64,000 bases of DNA. It comes from Zerene cesonia (Eukaryota; Arthropoda; Insecta; Lepidoptera; Pieridae). Shown in pieces: positions 10,236 to 23,263 of the stretch; the stretch's first letter is position 1; each line of letters starts with the position of its first letter. The notes beneath the pieces were generated by a model. The model had not been told where the DNA came from. It saw only the letters and a program-made list of their open reading frames with translations, and did not search any database. Both the position numbers and the translations under genes were made by a program. Location of the stretch: contig NC_052105.1 of NCBI RefSeq assembly GCF_012273895.1, forward strand, positions 124,001 through 188,000, read 5' to 3'.

Positions 10236-12919
10236 TCAATTGACCGCTCGTTAGAATAATAATTATCTTTGGACTAATTATTATTTATTCACACCAAAGA
10301 GAAATTACTATCAATACAGGATATCCTAATTCCACAGAGTTCTTTTATAAAAAAAAAGAAAACTAAACACTACTTCATATAAAAGAAACAAAACTTTGCT
10401 TATTAGGACTTTTTAGGACTAATACAAGATAAATAAAAAAAGATAAATGTGTTTTAAGTTACCACTAGCTTAAATTGCACCCAGAATCCACGTTCAGTCA
10501 TTTCGTGCAATGATTTTGTAAAATACAATTAAATATCATTGTAATCCATAAATAAATTATGAAAAGGTGAGTAACCTTGTAAACTTTGCCCACAGCATGT
10601 CGTCCAGTGGAGAGGCAGTCTGTCGCTTCGTGCGCAATCAGTTGTTGCAATTTTTATATAATTTTCATATCGTTCTATTCATTTTGTCAGCTTATTTGAG
10701 CTAAGTTCACAATTACAGCCAGGCCCCGCCGCCAGGGGGCGACTCTTGTATAATAACAAGGCACCTACGATAACTTTGTGACGGCCCCACTATATTGTTG
10801 TTGTTGGTCAGTATTCTTTCTAAATTAGTATCATTCTTATTTCGAATCAAAATTCCAATGAACACAATTTAATAATTGTTTTATAATAACTATAATTTTT
10901 TATCTTTGTAACTATTTAAATCTACAACTAAAAACAAACTCATGCATGATACTCGTGAGGATAGAACGCTAGCAACACGATCCCAGTCGTATCTTAACTA
11001 ACAAATTAACTTATCTAATAAATTAATATCGCATTTATCCCAGTGTGATCATAGGGTAATTAGAGTTACAATTATTGCATTCCCCGTAACTCGCCCTATC
11101 TGCTATCAGACTGCTGTGTGACCGCCGCGCTGCATCAAATATTATTTTGATTTGCGTCCCCATTACGATCATAATCTAACTATTGGCTGTAAACAAAAAC
11201 GTTATTAAAGCGAGAATTTTAATCGGTGTTTCATGTAACAGTTAGATAAGCTGTTTGATTTAGGATATCTGTTGACATTATTTTTCATTTTGGAAACGTT
11301 TTATTTTAGTTATCGATGACTACCGTATATATATTAATGAAATTACTATAATGGTGAGTTGGCTGATCTTCTGTCTATATTTTTGAATATTAGCGCAGTG
11401 AATGCAACTTTGTACTGCTATCCAGTCAAAATCATGCCGCAATGTAAACGTTTAAATATGTCATTTATGTATTCTGTAGAAATGGAAATTATTATAAAAA
11501 CAAATAAGATCGTATTACTTTTATAAAATTTATTTTATTCGAATGTGACTTTCCACGAAATCCCATTTTCATCTCTTACAACAAATATTGAAAATCAATA
11601 AACATTTAAAGATCTCTGAGAATTTCTCAAGTAAAGTCCCCACTCGAAGTCGTGTCGTGTGTCGTCACTCGTCTCAATAGTGCCCCCCCTGCCCCGCACA
11701 CCCCTCCTTCTACTGACCATTCACCTGACCCCTATTGACCCCACTTGCACGTGAGCTTACTGGAATGCGAGATGGTCTTAACTCTGAAGATAAGACAGCT
11801 TCGTTTTCTCGGCTATTTTTGACTCGGAAATTTATTTTCAGGATGCTTATTTCCAACTCTTTCCTCCTATAATGTGTTGTTTTCAAATTATTTTTGCAGA
11901 AAGAACTCAAACACTTTTGTATAACTCAAGCACGAATACTTTTATGTTGCGCATTTTAACTTTTGGTGGTGTTCATAACTATTTATTATAGTGTTATTTC
12001 AATCGTTACTATCAACAATATATTCGTGGAAAAGAAGACTCAACATTACTACAGGATTTATCATACATTGTTAATAATTGTAACATTACATATTGAAAAT
12101 AACACTTAATAATTCCAATTTTAAAAAAACTACTGACTATGGATCTTTACTTTAATGTAAAAGAAATTTTCCCAAACGCTCTCGCGTTGACAATAAATAA
12201 ATTCAAGATAAACGAACACTGGAACGAATTACACGGAGGTTGGGAGTTTAAATCTAACGCAATTTGTAGTCAGCAAAACTGCAGTAATAAAGCTAGCTTA
12301 ATGTTCATCGCGGATCCAATAAACAGAGCACAAATAACGAATTGATGCATAAATAACTGTTACGTTTAATGCTATCGAGTTTTAACACTGGCTTTCAAGA
12401 TGTGCTTTATGCAGTACGGTATCGGTGCGACTGGATGCAGTGGAATCGTTTACGGCACCATTGTAGCTGTCGGCTGACACTTTCATCACAACTACCGTTT
12501 TCTCCGCATATTGAATACATTTAACGATATATTTTGTAAAACCAATTTAACTATTTATGTAATTATATAAAACACTAACTATTCACTACGGCTTTGCTCG
12601 CAGTACAAATACACAAAGTGGTTAATGAATTTTTGAAATCGGAACAGTGGTTTTTGTGTTCAACATACATGCAAAACCCTTAATGCTTCTATATTAATAT
12701 TAGTTGGCTTTTGGATTTATGGCCATTTAAAAAAAGAAGAAGTTGTGTTAAGGTTTTATGCCATTTTTTTTATTACGAAAAAAGATTTTCGAAATAAAAA
12801 ATTAATTAAAAACGAAAAACCGAAACCCTTCATATCAAGATTCGATAAAAAAACTAACCAAAACCATAAACTAAAATTACAGAACATTCGTAATCAAGTA
12901 AGGGCATGTCCCCACATCC
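10236..12919. other. AT-rich non-coding stretch with a few GC patches
   Basis: No gene is recognised. A CTCF-like motif sits at 10729-10743 in a small GC patch. A C-rich stretch runs from about 11640 to 11760. Short frames at 11710-11910 and 12139-12345 have no family features. Confidence 0.6.
10729..10743 (+). promoter_or_regulatory. CTCF-like binding motif
   Basis: CCGCCAGGGGGCGAC closely resembles the CTCF core consensus CCACCAGGGGGCGC, which is deeply conserved in animals including insects. It stands out as a GC peak in AT-rich DNA. CTCF at such a site could act as an insulator or domain boundary. Chance occurrence cannot be excluded without conservation or binding data. Confidence 0.4.
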
Positions 12920-13070
12920 CGGGGCTGCTATAAATCAGCAGAAAGCAATCCCGCTCGATTGCCGAGACACCTGCGAAGTGTTGACGCCACGAATTAAGGC
13001 ACGCCGTTCTAACCCGTCCGCGGATGGTTCGGATTGTCGACATTGCGACCCACACTACCGCTCTTTGTAA
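12911..13070. promoter_or_regulatory. GC-rich island with TATA-containing palindrome
   Basis: CTGCT (12925-12929) and AGCAG (12937-12941) flank TATAAAT (12929-12935), and the next 130 bp are CpG-rich in an AT-rich setting. It could be a core promoter or a conserved non-coding element. No coding sequence follows, so the direction and the gene are unknown. Confidence 0.25.
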
Positions 13071-14059
13071 GAATTAACTACATATTAGAAAGGCAGTATT
13101 AAGGCATTATTGTGATTCAGTATTTCCCTATTTAAAATATAGAATGTCGACTTTATTTTTCACTGATTGCCTGAATTTGTTAAGTTAACACTTACCTATT
13201 TGAAGTCTGGTGTAGAAATATCTTTTTTATAAACTAAATCAAACAACAAACAATTAAATCTTAAATAGGTAATATTATGCTGAATTTTTCAATTACTATT
13301 ATGTGCTATTTCTTTACAATCGCATCGGTTGATTCGTCCTTGACAAAAAACACAAAAAATTTATAACTGCTACTTTATAAACTAAGATTTATGTTTAACA
13401 CAAAGAATCCAAATAAAAACAACTCAACAGAAGGATTTATTATTAATTTATTACGGAATGATTGATGCTTATAAAACATATATAAATTATTTAAATATAT
13501 AGTACCATTCATTTTAGATATTCTATACATTAGATAGCCGCACCTAACTGTGATGTGAGCCCAATTCTTCACGAAATTGGTTGCGGAGTATGGGACAGAC
13601 ATATTCGATTGCTTTTATCAGTATGCTGCTTATCATTTCTTAGACTTACCTATATATTTGTATACTTATATGTATCCAACTTATTTTCTTTGTTAGTATT
13701 CCGACTTGTCTATTATTTTAGTTTATATTATATTATACATATTATTATTTGTGGTTTATAAGTCTTCTGACACTCAGCAAAAATAGCAAGCGCAAAACAA
13801 TAGCCGGCCTTACAATAATGAATTGAATTACCGATGTATAACGAGTCTATTTAAATTAAAACAAAATATAAGTGAAATTGGTGAAGTGAATAGCGTATAC
13901 TGTATCTCGTTATTTACGACTTGCCCATAGTTGACGTACATGATACGTACATACATGACGAGCTTCCGATACCAGTTATTATATACTTTTTACTCAGTTA
14001 TATATTTTTTTGTTTTATACATTATTCTTCTTCTTCATATTAGATGATATTAAATATAA
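13071..14059. other. AT-rich stretch, nothing recognised
   Basis: No gene, repeat family or structured motif is recognised. Frames at 13375-13761 are low-complexity Tyr/Phe/Leu-rich strings on both strands. Confidence 0.6.
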
Positions 14060-14260
14060 TCTCATCCTACTAATATTATAAATACGAAAGTTTGTAAGGA
14101 TGTGTGTTTGCTGTTCTTCCACGCAAAAACTAATGAACCGATTACGATGAAATTTGGTAGGTAAACAGTTGAACAACTGGAATAACATTTAGGTAACTTT
14201 TTATCCCGATATTCTTAGGGGATACGGACTTACGCAGGTGAAACCCCGGGGCGCAGCTAG
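14060..14260 (+). mobile_element. Non-autonomous Helitron-like element
   Basis: It starts TCTCATCCTACTAATATTAT after an A and ends GGGGCGCAGCTAG before a T. This fits Helitron rules: TC at the 5' end, CTRR at the 3' end, insertion between A and T, and no target duplication. The middle (fragments such as ACCGATTACGATGAAATTTGG and TTTTTATCCCGATATTC) matches the element at 34532-34716 in order and spacing. It carries no ORF, so movement would need proteins from an autonomous Helitron elsewhere. The expected hairpin before CTAG has decayed here. Confidence 0.65.
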
Positions 14261-17232
14261 TAAGTCTATAAAGTAATCAGAACCGATTGCAAAAAAGCGC
14301 TTTTATTGTTTTTTTTATTATGTTGTGGTTATGTAGTATTGTACTAAAAGGGGTTCCCGATGAATTCCTGTTCCCATCGACACCTTCACAATTAAAAATA
14401 GGGCTCCATTAATAATCCCCCCGTAGTACACACAGGCAAGTATAATTATAGTAAGGCCCTTCGGCGGAGTAATGGCCACGCTAATGAGGCTCGAGTGTTT
14501 TATGCGACGCCTCACTTACTCTTATGGATTTAATACATCAAAATAAATACCAATAATTATACATATAATTATTTTGTAGATTCGACATTTATAACCGTTC
14601 AGCGCCTCATTATTGTCACTGTTAACCGAATTTTGGATAAAATAGTGAGTAAAATGTTAAACCATTCATTGCGTGGATTGTGATAAAATTGATTAATTAA
14701 TTCTGAGAACGGGGATTTTTTTGCTCGTTTTGCTGTTTATAAAAATAAATAATTGCCAATATTTGAGCTGTGTGCTATATAGAAAGATATAATTGGTTTT
14801 AATGAAGAATGGAGGGAAGGTATGGTGAAGGCGTTAACACATAACGTAACTCGCTAAGAACGTGGAAATTAATACATATTAAGGAACTGAACACGCGCTG
14901 CCTACCTTTATACTTTGTGCTATACATTAGTAATAGCAGTTACCTCACTCAACGTAAATCTGGCCGTTGAACTGACAAACTGAAAACTGGCCTTCGAAAT
15001 GCCTTGTAACATTTGAAGAATTATATGCAAAATAATAAACAGTTGGGCTTGAACAGAAGATAAAGCAACGAGGAGAGCTCACATATTATGCATCGTCATT
15101 AAGCAAAGAGGTGTACATGCTCTCCCATTGACTCAATAGAAAACTGAGTGAATGCGCTCATTAAAACCTGCAGTTTAATAGTTTGCAACATTCCAGTAAT
15201 GCGCCCGACTTACCGACTAAACAAATGGACGAATATTCGCGACTTTTTGTAGCTCCAACTGGGAAACATCCAATTTTCCAACGGCTATAACTTTATAGTC
15301 ATTATGTTGTACGGAGTTGTGTGAAACTGAATGAAATAATAAAGAAGGGAAGTGGAGAATGCAGTCATAATATTATTCAAAATTCCACTTAAATGGACAA
15401 TCCTTTATATGACTAGCTACTTTCGTTTTCATGTATTATTGAAAATAAACTTAGTTATTCATTCACCCCAACCCTCTGTATTAGTTTAAGCAAGATCATT
15501 GAGCTGGCTCAGCAACACCACCGAAAAGTTTTGCATTTTTATATTCGATTGTTGAAAATGACGTTCTTGAAAAAGGTTTGATTATTATCATTGGTGTGTA
15601 TCTCCGAATCAATCGGACCTAATGAATATATTAAAACTACTTTTTTTTTAAGATCCAATTTCTCTTTGGAAAGTTTGACTACGTTATGCAACGATACGAA
15701 ATTTGTTCACTCATTAATGTGGATAAAGCATTTAAGTAAGGGAACTAAAAACCCAAAATCGAACATACTCGTACTTAACTAAGAAGCTAAACGGGAAAAC
15801 TGAAAATCAACTCATAATAGCTAAAGATATCAATTTTAATATTGTTATCGTGGAATATAAATGGACAGCTTTTTTTGTTGTTCCTACTATTTTTAAAAAC
15901 ATTAGGCATGGAGATAGTCAGCGGCTGGTGGTAACTTAAAGCCGTTTTAATCACTACAATTATTATTATTTATCAAAATAAAACGCACACTTTTTTTGTG
16001 TTTTGTACTAGCGACAAACTTGAAATAGGTTTGAGATTTATTCCAGCATGCTAGTAATGCGGGTAGATGTCGCTCGAGTTCTTGGTCCTTGGGACATACA
16101 ATAATTCTCAAGAACCTATTTAACGAATTTTAAAATTATCATTAAACCCAAAATGCTTTCACGCGTAAAACGAAACGAAAACGCGATACGAAGCCGACGG
16201 GGCAGTAAAGGCACTTTCCGAAGTCGGATCAACGTGCGCATCACACCGTCAGTTCCATCGAAAGAATTAAAAAAGCACTATCATCCATTTACATTTGCGT
16301 CATCACAGTACCTGAGTGCGCCATCAGCGGCCCTCGAGCGACGCAAATTGTTGCAGCATAATAACACTGCTGCCCCTTAAATACCACCCTTACCGCACTG
16401 TGATAGAGGCGAGAATCGCGTGCATAGATATCTTATTTAATGGCAAGAGACTGATTGTGAGCATGTTCAGTTTTATGACACTTGAAGATAATCGCTCCTG
16501 CTAAATGATGTATCGCCGATATTTTCAACAGTGCAATTGTTCATTGATTCGCCTTGTTGATGTGCTTTATCAAAATATTCCACGATCATTTCGTATTATA
16601 AGTATTTGAATTAAATTTGAGAATGACTACTTCATCTCTCTATTAAATTAAAGAAATAACGTTATAAATTTACTTAGCACCTATACTTTATAATTGTTTT
16701 ATTTTATCCAATAAAAAGCTTAATTTACACTTACCAACCATAAAATAAAACAAATACAAAAAAGTGACTTATATTACTTGATTATTCAGAAGTAGAGAAC
16801 TTATAATTACATAAATCTAGTAAATAAATTTATTCTTTCTAATAAAAGAAATGCCAATTACCTTTGAATATAAAAGTACTCGCTCTAAATGCATGATTTA
16901 ACAACAATTTTTTGTTTTTATAATCTTCTTTTGCTATTCTTTGATGACTAACAAAATTAATGTTAAATGAATTTGATATTTAGTGAAATTATTAATAATT
17001 ATTATGTATATTGAGCTTTTTTTACTTTAATACATTAATTCACACACTACATATACAATCTACACTACTTCAAAACTCACATATTTGAAGTAGTTTAATT
17101 TATGAACATATGAATTCCTTATTAATAAAATGTAAATTATTTAAATTGTTAAATATCATAAATTTATATTAAATTATACAATTTAAACTTCATATGCATG
17201 TTACAGCAATTATATTTTATTGTATCTTAAAT
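14261..17232. other. AT-rich non-coding stretch
   Basis: No gene is recognised. A more GC-balanced patch at 16150-16450 holds an open frame (16153-16380, 75 codons, Arg/Ser-rich) without known domains, which might be a conserved non-coding element or chance. The rest is ordinary AT-rich sequence. Confidence 0.55.
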
Positions 17233-17342
17233 TGAACTTATATGTACCGTATCGGGAAGACACAGACTCCTGAAACACAGCGAGAACTATATTGGGAGAC
17301 TGGGGTCAATGTTTTATGTGATATATAATTTTTTCAATAAAT
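17233..17342 (+). repeat. Dispersed repeat of unknown family, copy 1
   Basis: It shares with 22156-22271 an ordered set of blocks: ATGTAC-GTA-CGGGAAGACAC, GAAACAC-GCGA, GA-TGGGG, CATGTTTT or its variant, and TTTTTCAATAAAT. By eye roughly three quarters of positions match. The shared AATAAA near the end suggests these are 3' ends of transcribed retroelement copies, but no tail or target duplication is clear. Confidence 0.6.
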
Positions 17343-19006
17343 TGTATTTTTTTTTACTTCTAAAAACACACCTAAATTTTTATAGCAAGTATTAAAAAAC
17401 CGTATTATGCAAGAGTAATTATTCAGGGTAGAATATATTAAAATAGAAACAAAACAATAATTAAGCGATAACCGCCGATAAAACGTTAAAAGTTTATATA
17501 GTTTATTTTTAAATATCTCATAAAGTTTAAGGATCACGACACTCAATGCTGAAAGCCGTGAAAGTACAGTAAATGTGATAAATTAATTAAACGGGCTTTT
17601 CGGAGGGAGTTTAATATGAAATTTCCACTTAATTTTGTCGGCCGCATAAAAACTCAGTGCTTATTTTATAGCGGGAAATTTAATGAGATAAAATTTGTGT
17701 AACACGCGCCATTTTGTTATATGAGATCGTTCTTATAATATGTCCATTGTATGTATTCAATTCTCGCTAATTATTTCACTCTGACAATGCGGCTTGATTT
17801 TATAAAATTCAGCAGTTTATACGTATAGAACAACACAATAAATTTAGGAACAAAGCGCATGCCTTTCTCAACGTTTGACGATAAAAACCATAGGTCTATT
17901 AAAAATTACTCTCATCTCAATTAGATAGTAAAGAAACAAAAACAATCCCAGACAAATTCACTGAATAAAACCGGGATAATTAACCAAAAGTTCTCAACTA
18001 AAGAAATAACAAAAATCTGAATGAAGATATAAAGCAGCGCAACGACGCGGGGCGGGGAAGCCCTTGTTCTAATTTATTCCTGTAGGATAATATGAAAACA
18101 AGTAGAGAGGGAAAATTTAAATTATGGCACACAATAAATTGTTGTGAGGGACGGCCGGAGATCACGGGGCGCGCAGCTCGCTTCGAGCGGCGTACAGGCG
18201 CTGCCTGCGATTCGCATCCTGTTCTGTTGTAGTACCATACCTAAACAATTTCTTGAGGTTCCTGTTAATACCAAACACAACAAGAAAAAAAATTGCCCCA
18301 TCGGTACTTCACGGATATTCACGAGTTCATTACTCCTGTGACCAAGGGAAGAAGGGATCCATTTTTATTAGAGAAATTTTACTCTAACAAGGTGAGTTAT
18401 TACAGTGTTTATTATTTTATTACTGTGTTATATAATGTTATTGATCCGTAGTACAAATATAGCGTATAGCATTCAGAGATCATGAACGAAATCATTTTTA
18501 AGGTCAAAGAATTGTTGAAATCAGTCCAGGAGCTCCTGAGATTCGCTCCTTCGACTAAACGAGGTCGTCATAATGATGTTATAAGTATAGCTAAAAATTT
18601 AGTATCTGATCACAGCATTAGCAGGAGTAGCCGGGAGTAGCTAAAAACTGTATATTTTAAGGCTAAAATTATATTCAAGTTTATATTGTTACAATAATAT
18701 GCTTCATATAATATTGATTGGAGAATATTATTTGATTCTTTAAGAAAGCTTAAAGCTTTGATTTCAAGTTTTTAATTTCGGTGCATGATATTTACTTTCG
18801 ACTGCATGCAACGCTAAGAAATATATAATTGTATGCTTCTTGCTGTACGTGCAAATTATCATTAGATATATATTCATGTTACAAGTAGTAAATAATTGTG
18901 TTTGAGCTTCATGTGGATATATTTGCTTTATAAAGAGGCGAGACCAACACAACTAACGATTTAAAACTTTTGTATATTTGGGACATTGACCTCTTTTTTT
19001 TTTTTT
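17343..19006. other. AT-rich stretch with one CpG-rich patch
   Basis: The region is mostly quiet. At about 18144-18225 there is a CpG-rich patch with small inverted repeats (for example CGCTTCGAGCG) that is open in both directions for about 65 codons. A 12-bp palindrome CAGGAGCTCCTG lies near 18527-18538. No gene is recognised. The stretch ends in a poly-T run at the gap. Confidence 0.5.
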
Positions 19007-20006
19007 NNNNNNNNNNNNNNNNNNNNNNNNNNNNNNNNNNNNNNNNNNNNNNNNNNNNNNNNNNNNNNNNNNNNNNNNNNNNNNNNNNNNNNNNNNNNNN
19101 NNNNNNNNNNNNNNNNNNNNNNNNNNNNNNNNNNNNNNNNNNNNNNNNNNNNNNNNNNNNNNNNNNNNNNNNNNNNNNNNNNNNNNNNNNNNNNNNNNNN
19201 NNNNNNNNNNNNNNNNNNNNNNNNNNNNNNNNNNNNNNNNNNNNNNNNNNNNNNNNNNNNNNNNNNNNNNNNNNNNNNNNNNNNNNNNNNNNNNNNNNNN
19301 NNNNNNNNNNNNNNNNNNNNNNNNNNNNNNNNNNNNNNNNNNNNNNNNNNNNNNNNNNNNNNNNNNNNNNNNNNNNNNNNNNNNNNNNNNNNNNNNNNNN
19401 NNNNNNNNNNNNNNNNNNNNNNNNNNNNNNNNNNNNNNNNNNNNNNNNNNNNNNNNNNNNNNNNNNNNNNNNNNNNNNNNNNNNNNNNNNNNNNNNNNNN
19501 NNNNNNNNNNNNNNNNNNNNNNNNNNNNNNNNNNNNNNNNNNNNNNNNNNNNNNNNNNNNNNNNNNNNNNNNNNNNNNNNNNNNNNNNNNNNNNNNNNNN
19601 NNNNNNNNNNNNNNNNNNNNNNNNNNNNNNNNNNNNNNNNNNNNNNNNNNNNNNNNNNNNNNNNNNNNNNNNNNNNNNNNNNNNNNNNNNNNNNNNNNNN
19701 NNNNNNNNNNNNNNNNNNNNNNNNNNNNNNNNNNNNNNNNNNNNNNNNNNNNNNNNNNNNNNNNNNNNNNNNNNNNNNNNNNNNNNNNNNNNNNNNNNNN
19801 NNNNNNNNNNNNNNNNNNNNNNNNNNNNNNNNNNNNNNNNNNNNNNNNNNNNNNNNNNNNNNNNNNNNNNNNNNNNNNNNNNNNNNNNNNNNNNNNNNNN
19901 NNNNNNNNNNNNNNNNNNNNNNNNNNNNNNNNNNNNNNNNNNNNNNNNNNNNNNNNNNNNNNNNNNNNNNNNNNNNNNNNNNNNNNNNNNNNNNNNNNNN
20001 NNNNNN
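19007..20006. other. Assembly gap, 1000 N
   Basis: The run of exactly 1000 N begins after a homopolymer T run, a typical place for an assembly to break. True length is unknown. Confidence 0.99.
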
Positions 20007-20177
20007 TCCGTTATTTATATATATATCCTGGTCTTTTTTTTTCTGTTTTTGTGGTAATTTAAATATTCTATCCTTCAATTCTTTTACTTGTCTCTTAAAC
20101 ATATTTATCTATAAAGTAGCCTAACATCATTGCTGATTTATTTGTGTTTATTTATTTCTTTCTAATCTATCCATCTT

Positions 20178-20446
20178 CCTTCTGGGTTCTGGCAGAATTA
20201 ACAGCTTCATGGGTCAACTGACTCATGGCATATAAAGCTGAGCCTGGACCTTTTCACAGCCATAACACATCACAGCAACCTAACTTAGTTTTTATTTTAT
20301 TTCTTTTCTTTTTATATGTTTTTATTTTTTTTTTTCTTATTTCCTGTTTTATGTTCAGTGTTTTGTCTTTTTTTGTTAATTGTTGTGTGTGTGTTTGATT
20401 GTGAATAAATGTATGTCTATGTCTATGTCTATGTCTATGTCAATAT
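20178..20446 (+). mobile_element. LINE 3' end with (TATGTC)5 tail
   Basis: The element-like part begins near TCTGGGTTCTGGCAGAATT, includes GCTGAGCCTGGACC, is then strongly T-rich, and ends with AATAAA (20404-20409) and five TATGTC units (20412-20441). The same order (GTTGGCAGAAT, a GGGTCTCATTGACTCTG block, GCTGAGCCAAGACCC, AATAAA, short tandem tail) recurs at 27972-28194. Short tandem repeats after AATAAA are typical of CR1/Jockey-type LINE 3' ends. No coding sequence is present, so both are severely 5'-truncated. Confidence 0.7.
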
Positions 20447-20930
20447 CTGATATAGTAGTTACCACTGCAACAGCTGGGACAGTACTATTTATTTATTTAT
20501 GTATGTTATGTATACTCTATGCGTTCTTTTGAAACTAACTAATAATTACAATTAAAATATATCGCATTTTAATGTATGAACTCTCATCAATATTATAAGG
20601 AAATTGTTAATAAGAAAACGAGCACACAGACTAGCAATCAACATTTAAAAATAACAATTAACAAAGTCAATAACTTTGCTCGATTCTTGGATGAATTGAA
20701 AGACTTGTTTAAAAGATCCAACAGCTCCTGCGCTACGGTCGACTATAATGGTTAGGAGAAGCGGAAGTTTGGGCTTCGGCAAATTATTTAGATGTCATAA
20801 AACTTTCATTATATTCCACTTTACTGTGTGATCAGCATCTACGGGATTAGTCGACTTGCGGATAGTGAGATACTACTCTGTTAGGGAAGTCATGTTCCAC
20901 GACAAATGTTTTTAAATGTGTTTACTTATA
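20447..20930. other. AT-rich stretch, nothing recognised
   Basis: No gene or repeat family is recognised in these bases between a LINE tail and a Helitron-like remnant. Confidence 0.55.
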
Positions 20931-21090
20931 TTACTAATAGTATAAAAGTAGCTTTCCACCGTCTGTGTATTTCTATGCTTAGATCTTTTAAATTACGCAA
21001 CAGATTTGAATGTTTTTTTAAATAGATTGATTCAAGTTCTATATGTAATACATGATGTTACATCCGTGTGAAGCCCGGGTGGGTCGCTTG
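20931..21090 (+). mobile_element. Decayed Helitron-like element
   Basis: The stretch runs from TTACTAATAGTATAAAAG to GAAGCCCGGGTGGGTCGCTTG before a T. Both ends resemble a common lepidopteran Helitron-like family whose intact copies end in GGGTCGCTAG. Here the terminal CTAG reads CTTG. Boundaries are approximate and there is no ORF. Confidence 0.45.
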
Positions 21091-22155
21091 TTTTAAATAA
21101 GAGCTAGAAACATTGCATTATTTAAATAATTAAAGTTATAATGTAATCTAGATAATAGTCAAATTATTCATAGTCTTAGAAAAGTTGTTTTCTGAGGTCC
21201 AATTAATAATATAATAAGTAATAAATAGTATGTTGCACTGTCTTCCTGCATGCCTTCCAAGTCAAGTCATAAATGTAAACGTGTCCAAATATCGATGGAT
21301 TTGTTACACTCTAATGCAAAAACTGTTGATCTGTATACAATTTGGTACAAAGAGACACGTGGATATAATTGGAGGAAGGTTATTATTTCGATTGTATCAA
21401 CCATGAATGTTTATATATCGATTGACACATAGACTCCATTTAATAGGAACAATAGCAGTAAAATCTTGTTATTTTATAATTAGATACTCGTGTAACAATT
21501 GTCATGTATCGCCTTGTTTTTATTTCATATCTATTCAGTTATCATATGTCTATATCAATATATATAGTTAGCATTTTTTTGTTATTTATGAATTATACGT
21601 TTTAGTTTGAAAGAAAACACGATACTTAAGAGAGAGTTTTTATCATTTACTGCGTTTTCAACTTAATCAAAACCCGTGAAAAATCACTTTGTTCATTATA
21701 ACGCCAGATTCACACGCCACTCTGAATAATGACTTTTATTAATAACAAAACGTCAATTTGACAAAATTAATTTGAGTAAAAAGCAATGTACGCTTTCCTA
21801 TATCATGACGCGCCCAAATTAATTAAAAATCGGTTAATAAAAACAGTAAATTCTCCCCATATCGCATCGGGGCCCAATTATTGGGAACACGTTTCATTTT
21901 AATAAAGCAATTTAGAAAAAGGGTGATTTGCATCGAAATGAGAAGGAAATATCGGAGCGGCGGAGAATGTTCTAGATTCTTTCCGATTGGAAATTATATG
22001 TGAATTAATAATATATTGCGACCAGCGGTTTTCGTTTGTGACATTTTGAGTCTGTAATAAGCATTTCTGTGCTGTACTATACGTTTAGTATTTCTGATTT
22101 TGTATGATAAATTTTTATTTCATATGTAAATAGTAACAATGATTTTATTGCTACT
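21091..22155. other. AT-rich stretch, nothing recognised
   Basis: No gene, repeat or motif is supported. The frame at 21250-21432 (60 codons) has no recognisable feature. Confidence 0.6.
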
Positions 22156-22271
22156 CACTTAAACCTTTTTATGTACTGTAGCGGGAAGACACACACTCCA
22201 GAAACACTGCGAAAGTGATATTGTGAGTCTGGGGCCCATGTTTTGTGCGATGTATGACTTTTTCAATAAAT
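22156..22271 (+). repeat. Dispersed repeat of unknown family, copy 2
   Basis: This is the partner of 17233-17342. It reads ATGTACTGTAGCGGGAAGAC at its left and TTTTTCAATAAATG at its right. It is GC-richer than copy 1 and perhaps closer to the ancestral sequence. No tail, target duplication or ORF is visible. Confidence 0.6.
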
Positions 22272-23263
22272 GATTTTAATTTTGTGTTAAATGACATTAA
22301 TTTTAATAAGGCAATGCGGTTCTCGTTAGAGCCATAACGCTAATTTCGCGACGTGGGTTTTTATTATATATTTGTACGATTGAATGAAATTTTCTATGAA
22401 AACAATATTTCTTTTAATCAAAACGTCATCAAACTGAAGACTAATGTTGTTTTGTAAAATAATGAAAATAACGAAAAATAAATCATCCTATGAAACAATT
22501 AGAGGCATAAAGGATTTTAATTTTTAATATGATCCTTTGTTCAGTGGAAATAACGAAAAGGAATTCCATGAAAGTGTTGTAAATGAAATTTCGCCGTCAG
22601 AGATATTTAATGAGAGCCGACAACAATATTGTTTAGTAGAATTTGATTAATTTGCGACCTGACTACAAAAAATGTATAATTCAAGTCTTGAACTTGTAAA
22701 ATTAATAAACACGGCGCCAATAATAACGTTTATTTTCGTAGGCAGAGAATACTTTCTTTTAAAAATAGATCGAGCCAATGATGAAGGCTATAGACAGTTT
22801 ATTTTTATGCTAGGCTTCCATTTTTTTAGGGCAGGCGCTCACTTTCTTTTGCTTTAATTAATAAGTTAAGTCCGATATGTTACTATTTTTTTATTTAATG
22901 GCTACTTTAACTTTTATTTTTTGCGCTTCATTTATTTTTTATTTACTTACACGCACCCAAAGGACCAAGACTAATACTAGTCTATGCAGCGAAACATCGC
23001 AATATAAATACTAGTATATTGCAACATATAAAATGACGCAAGCTAACAAATGAGAAATTTGAATTATCGCCTAAATCTCACGAGGCAGAATTGCTTACAA
23101 AGCTTGATTTGGGCTCGCAAATAATTCGATATTGCTCCGCGAAGCCTCCCAATAAAAACGATCCAGATAGGTTTAGTTCCCTCCATTTCGGTTGGGAGTC
23201 TAAATTGATCGTCATGTGACATTCGAGGCTTAGCGCCTCTGCTCTCTGGCCTCCCCTCCCCCC
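22272..23263. other. AT-rich stretch ending in a C-rich gap edge
   Basis: No gene is recognised. From about 23080 the sequence becomes more GC-balanced and ends in a pyrimidine run CTCCCCTCCCCCC at the gap, again a difficult assembly context. Confidence 0.55.

Noticed and set aside
16153..16380. 75-codon Arg/Ser-rich frame
   Set aside because: No recognisable domain, no splice signals of note; at most a conserved non-coding patch.
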